DNA of 8,480 nucleotides from Anaerotignum sp. (GTDB lineage: Bacteria > Bacillota > Clostridia > Lachnospirales > Anaerotignaceae), in assembly GCA_017560955.1 (NCBI GenBank), contig JAFZDV010000243.1:1-8480 (forward strand), given 5' to 3'. Within the stretch, counting starts at the first letter, position 1; each line of letters starts with the position of its first letter. Below are positions 6,448 through 8,480 of the stretch, one piece after another. Made by a program: the position numbers and the translations under genes. The notes under the pieces were generated by a model. That model searched no databases and was not told the DNA's origin. It saw only the letters and a program-made list of their open reading frames with translations.

Positions 6448-7632
6448 TTGAAAGAATTCGAACTGAAATATGGTTGTAACCCCAACCAGAAACCCGCAAA
6501 AATCTACATGAACGGTGACAAGGAACTGCCCATCGAAATCCTGTCCGGCAGACCCGGTTACATCAACTTCCTGGATGCATTCAACAGCTGGCAGCTGGTA
6601 AAAGAAATCAAAGAAGCACTGGGCATGCCTGCAGCAACATCCTTCAAACACGTTTCTCCCACATCCGCAGCAGTAGGTACACCTATGAGCGATGACCTGA
6701 AAAAGGCTTGCTTCGTAGATGATATCGAAGGTCTGGATGAATCCCCTCTGGCACTGGCTTACGCAAGAGCAAGAGGTACAGACAGAATGTCCTCCTTTGG
6801 TGACTGGATCGCACTGAGCGATGTTTGTGACAAAACAACAGCAACGCTGATCAAAAGAGAAGTTTCTGATGGTATCATCGCTCCCGGCTACACAGATGAA
6901 GCGCTGGAAATCCTGAAATCCAAAAGAAACGGCAACTACAATATCGTAAAAATCGATCCCAACTATGTTCCTGAAGTACAGGAAGTAAAACAGGTATTCG
7001 GTATCACATTCGAACAGGGCAGAAACAATTTCGAAATCAACAAAGCTCTGCTGGAAAATATCGTAACAGAAAACAAAGAACTGCCTGAAGAAGCAAAACG
7101 CGACCTGATCATCGCACTGATCACTCTGAAATATACACAGTCCAACTCCGTATGCTTCGCTAAAGACGGTCAGGCAATCGGCGTTGGCGCTGGTCAGCAG
7201 TCCAGAATCCACTGCACAAGACTGGCTGGTAACAAAGCAGATATCTGGCACCTGAGACAGCACCAGAAAGTTCTGAACCTGCCTTTCCTGCCTACAGTAG
7301 GCCGTCCTGACAGAGATAACACAATCGACGTTTATATCTCCGATGATTACGAAGATGTACTGGCTGAAGGTGTATGGCAGACACTGTTCTCCGAAAAACC
7401 CGAACCTCTGACAAGAGAAGAAAAGAAAGCATATCTGGCAACCATTACAGGCGTTGCGCTGGGCTCCGATGCCTTCTTCCCCTTCGGTGATAACATCGAA
7501 AGAGCAGCAAAGAGCGGCGTTTCCTACATTGCAGAACCTGGCGGCTCCATCCGTGATGACAATGTTATCGCTACATGCAACAAATTCGGTATGACAATGG
7601 CATTCACAGGCATGAGACTGTTCCACCACTAA
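6448..7632 (+). CDS. purH: AICAR formyltransferase, stand-alone (PurH C-terminal half only)
   Basis: This enzyme formylates AICAR (ZMP) with 10-formyl-tetrahydrofolate to give FAICAR. Bifunctional PurH is about 510-525 residues with an N-terminal cyclohydrolase domain; this 394-residue protein begins directly at the transformylase domain, (M)KEFELKYGCNPNQKPAKIY, matching the RYGxNPHQ start. Other motifs are SFKHVSPTSAAVG at residues 65-77 with the catalytic-type Lys67-His68, RGTDRMSSFGDWIALSD at 109-125, DGIIAPGYTDEALEIL at 141-156, LKYTQSNSVCFAKDGQAIG at 227-245, GAGQQSRIHC at 247-256, SDAFFPFGDNIERAAKSG at 340-357 and AEPGGSIRDDNVI at 362-374. TTG at 6448 is chosen because it has a strong binding site and gives the family N-terminus; an upstream GTG at 6406 would add residues from the hairpin element. 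The missing cyclohydrolase activity is supplied by the gene before it. Confidence 0.93.
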   Translation: MKEFELKYGCNPNQKPAKIYMNGDKELPIEILSGRPGYINFLDAFNSWQLVKEIKEALGMPAATSFKHVSPTSAAVGTPMSDDLKKACFVDDIEGLDESPLALAYARARGTDRMSSFGDWIALSDVCDKTTATLIKREVSDGIIAPGYTDEALEILKSKRNGNYNIVKIDPNYVPEVQEVKQVFGITFEQGRNNFEINKALLENIVTENKELPEEAKRDLIIALITLKYTQSNSVCFAKDGQAIGVGAGQQSRIHCTRLAGNKADIWHLRQHQKVLNLPFLPTVGRPDRDNTIDVYISDDYEDVLAEGVWQTLFSEKPEPLTREEKKAYLATITGVALGSDAFFPFGDNIERAAKSGVSYIAEPGGSIRDDNVIATCNKFGMTMAFTGMRLFHH

Positions 7633-7654
7633 TTTTCCGAGAGGAGACTTACAA

Positions 7655-8480
7655 ATGAAAGTAATGGTGATCGGTGGTGGCGGCAGAGAACACGCTATCA
7701 TCAAGAAAATCAAAGAAAATCCCGAAGTAACAGCACTGTATGCACTGCCCGGTAACGGCGGTATCGCGAAAGACGCAACATGCGTGGATATCGGTGCAAA
7801 AGATATCGAAGGCGTTGTGGCTTTCGCAAAAGAAAATGCCATCGACTTCGCAGTAGTAGCACCCGATGACCCTCTGGTTCTGGGTATGGTTGATGCCCTG
7901 AATGAAGTTGGTATCCCTTGCTTCGGCCCCGATAAAAAAGCTGCCATTCTGGAAGGCAGCAAGGTTTTCTCCAAAGACCTGATGAAAAAATATGGTATCC
8001 CCACAGCGGCTTATGAAGTATTCAACGATATGGATAAAGCAATGGAATATCTGGAAACAGCACCTATCCCCACAGTTATCAAAGCGGATGGTCTGGCACT
8101 GGGTAAAGGCGTTATCATTGCAGAAACAAGAGAACAGGCGAAAGATGCCGTTCGTTCCATGATGGCGGATAAGGTATTCGGTGATTCCGGTAATCACATC
8201 GTTATCGAAGAATTCATGACAGGCCCCGAAGTTTCTGTTCTGTCCTTTACAGATGGTAAAGTGATCGTTCCTATGGTTTCCGCTATGGACCATAAGAGAG
8301 CATTCGACGGCGACAAAGGCCTGAATACAGGCGGTATGGGTACGATCGCACCCAACCCCTGCTACACAGAAGCAGTAGCACAGGAATGTATGGAAAAAAT
8401 CTTCGTTCCCACAATGGAAGCGATGAAAGCAGAAGGCCGTACATTCAAAGGCTGTATCTTCTTTGGCCTGATGATCACAC
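7655..8480 (+). CDS. purD: Phosphoribosylamine-glycine ligase (GAR synthetase), N-terminal 275 residues (partial)
   Basis: PurD joins glycine to phosphoribosylamine using ATP, the second step of purine synthesis and the source of the PurN substrate. It begins MKVMVIGGGGREHAI, the typical N-domain; then LPGNGGIAKDA at about residues 31-41, VVAPDDPLVLGMVDAL at 67-82, AAILEGSKVFSKDLMKKYGI around 95-114 and the ATP-grasp core VIKADGLALGKGVIIA, EEFMTGPEVSVLSF, MDHKRAFDGDKGLNTGGMGT and a final GCIFFGLMIT. The family is about 420-430 residues, so about a third is beyond the right edge. APDDPLVLG and DHKRAFDGDKGLNTGGMG replace the GPExPLV and DHKRxxDGDxGPNTGGMG of enterobacterial enzymes. ATG at 7655 has GAGGAG 8 bases upstream and lies 22 bases after the formyltransferase stop. 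Confidence 0.96.
   Translation, partial: MKVMVIGGGGREHAIIKKIKENPEVTALYALPGNGGIAKDATCVDIGAKDIEGVVAFAKENAIDFAVVAPDDPLVLGMVDALNEVGIPCFGPDKKAAILEGSKVFSKDLMKKYGIPTAAYEVFNDMDKAMEYLETAPIPTVIKADGLALGKGVIIAETREQAKDAVRSMMADKVFGDSGNHIVIEEFMTGPEVSVLSFTDGKVIVPMVSAMDHKRAFDGDKGLNTGGMGTIAPNPCYTEAVAQECMEKIFVPTMEAMKAEGRTFKGCIFFGLMIT

Noticed and set aside
6349..8004. A 551-codon open frame on the minus strand across the formyltransferase gene and purD
   Set aside because: It lies opposite two genes with clear family matches. The genes use CTG for leucine and avoid TTA, CTA and TCA, so the opposite strand has few stops. The predicted protein is Cys/Phe-rich with no recognisable domain and no good binding site.

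Overview
This window is a nucleotide-biosynthesis locus from what looks like a member of the class Clostridia, possibly the Lachnospirales. The evidence is strong AGGAGG-type ribosome binding sites, three TTG start codons, a ZTP riboswitch ahead of purine genes, clostridial-type PurE, PurN and PurD sequence variants, and a purine pathway whose last two steps are carried by two separate proteins instead of one bifunctional PurH. The assignment comes from gene content and sequence character only; no search was possible.

Left part (1-2953, minus strand): a pyrimidine unit transcribed leftward as pyrC (dihydroorotase, TTG start) then carB (carbamoyl-phosphate synthase large subunit, first 521 residues; the gene runs off the left edge). 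A good extended -10 promoter lies upstream of pyrC. The 125-base pyrC-carB gap holds a small perfect inverted repeat.

Centre (2954-3341): a 388-base divergent regulatory region. Its left part holds the pyrC promoter. Its right part holds a plus-strand promoter, a complete ZTP (pfl) riboswitch aptamer in which every helix can be paired, and an overlapping terminator hairpin just before purE.

Right part (3342-8480, plus strand): purE, then a hairpin with a T-run and a possible second promoter, then a tight run of purM, purN (8-base overlap, TTG start), a stand-alone PurO-like IMP cyclohydrolase, a stand-alone AICAR formyltransferase (TTG start) and purD (first 275 residues, cut by the right edge). 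These encode several steps from PRA to IMP: PurD (GAR synthesis), PurN (GAR formylation), PurM (AIR synthesis), PurE (CAIR formation), then AICAR formylation and ring closure. purF, purL, purC, purB and purK are not in the window.

The points most worth a second look are (1) the split final two steps, controlled at the operon head by a riboswitch sensing a derivative of ZMP, the very substrate of the formyltransferase; (2) a compact array of three perfect hairpins, each with a 3-base loop, inserted between the cyclohydrolase and formyltransferase genes; and (3) a possible terminator plus promoter after purE that could free most of the operon from the riboswitch. No phage, transposase, CRISPR, tRNA or rRNA was seen. 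The window is otherwise ordinary housekeeping DNA and I do not claim a new system in it.
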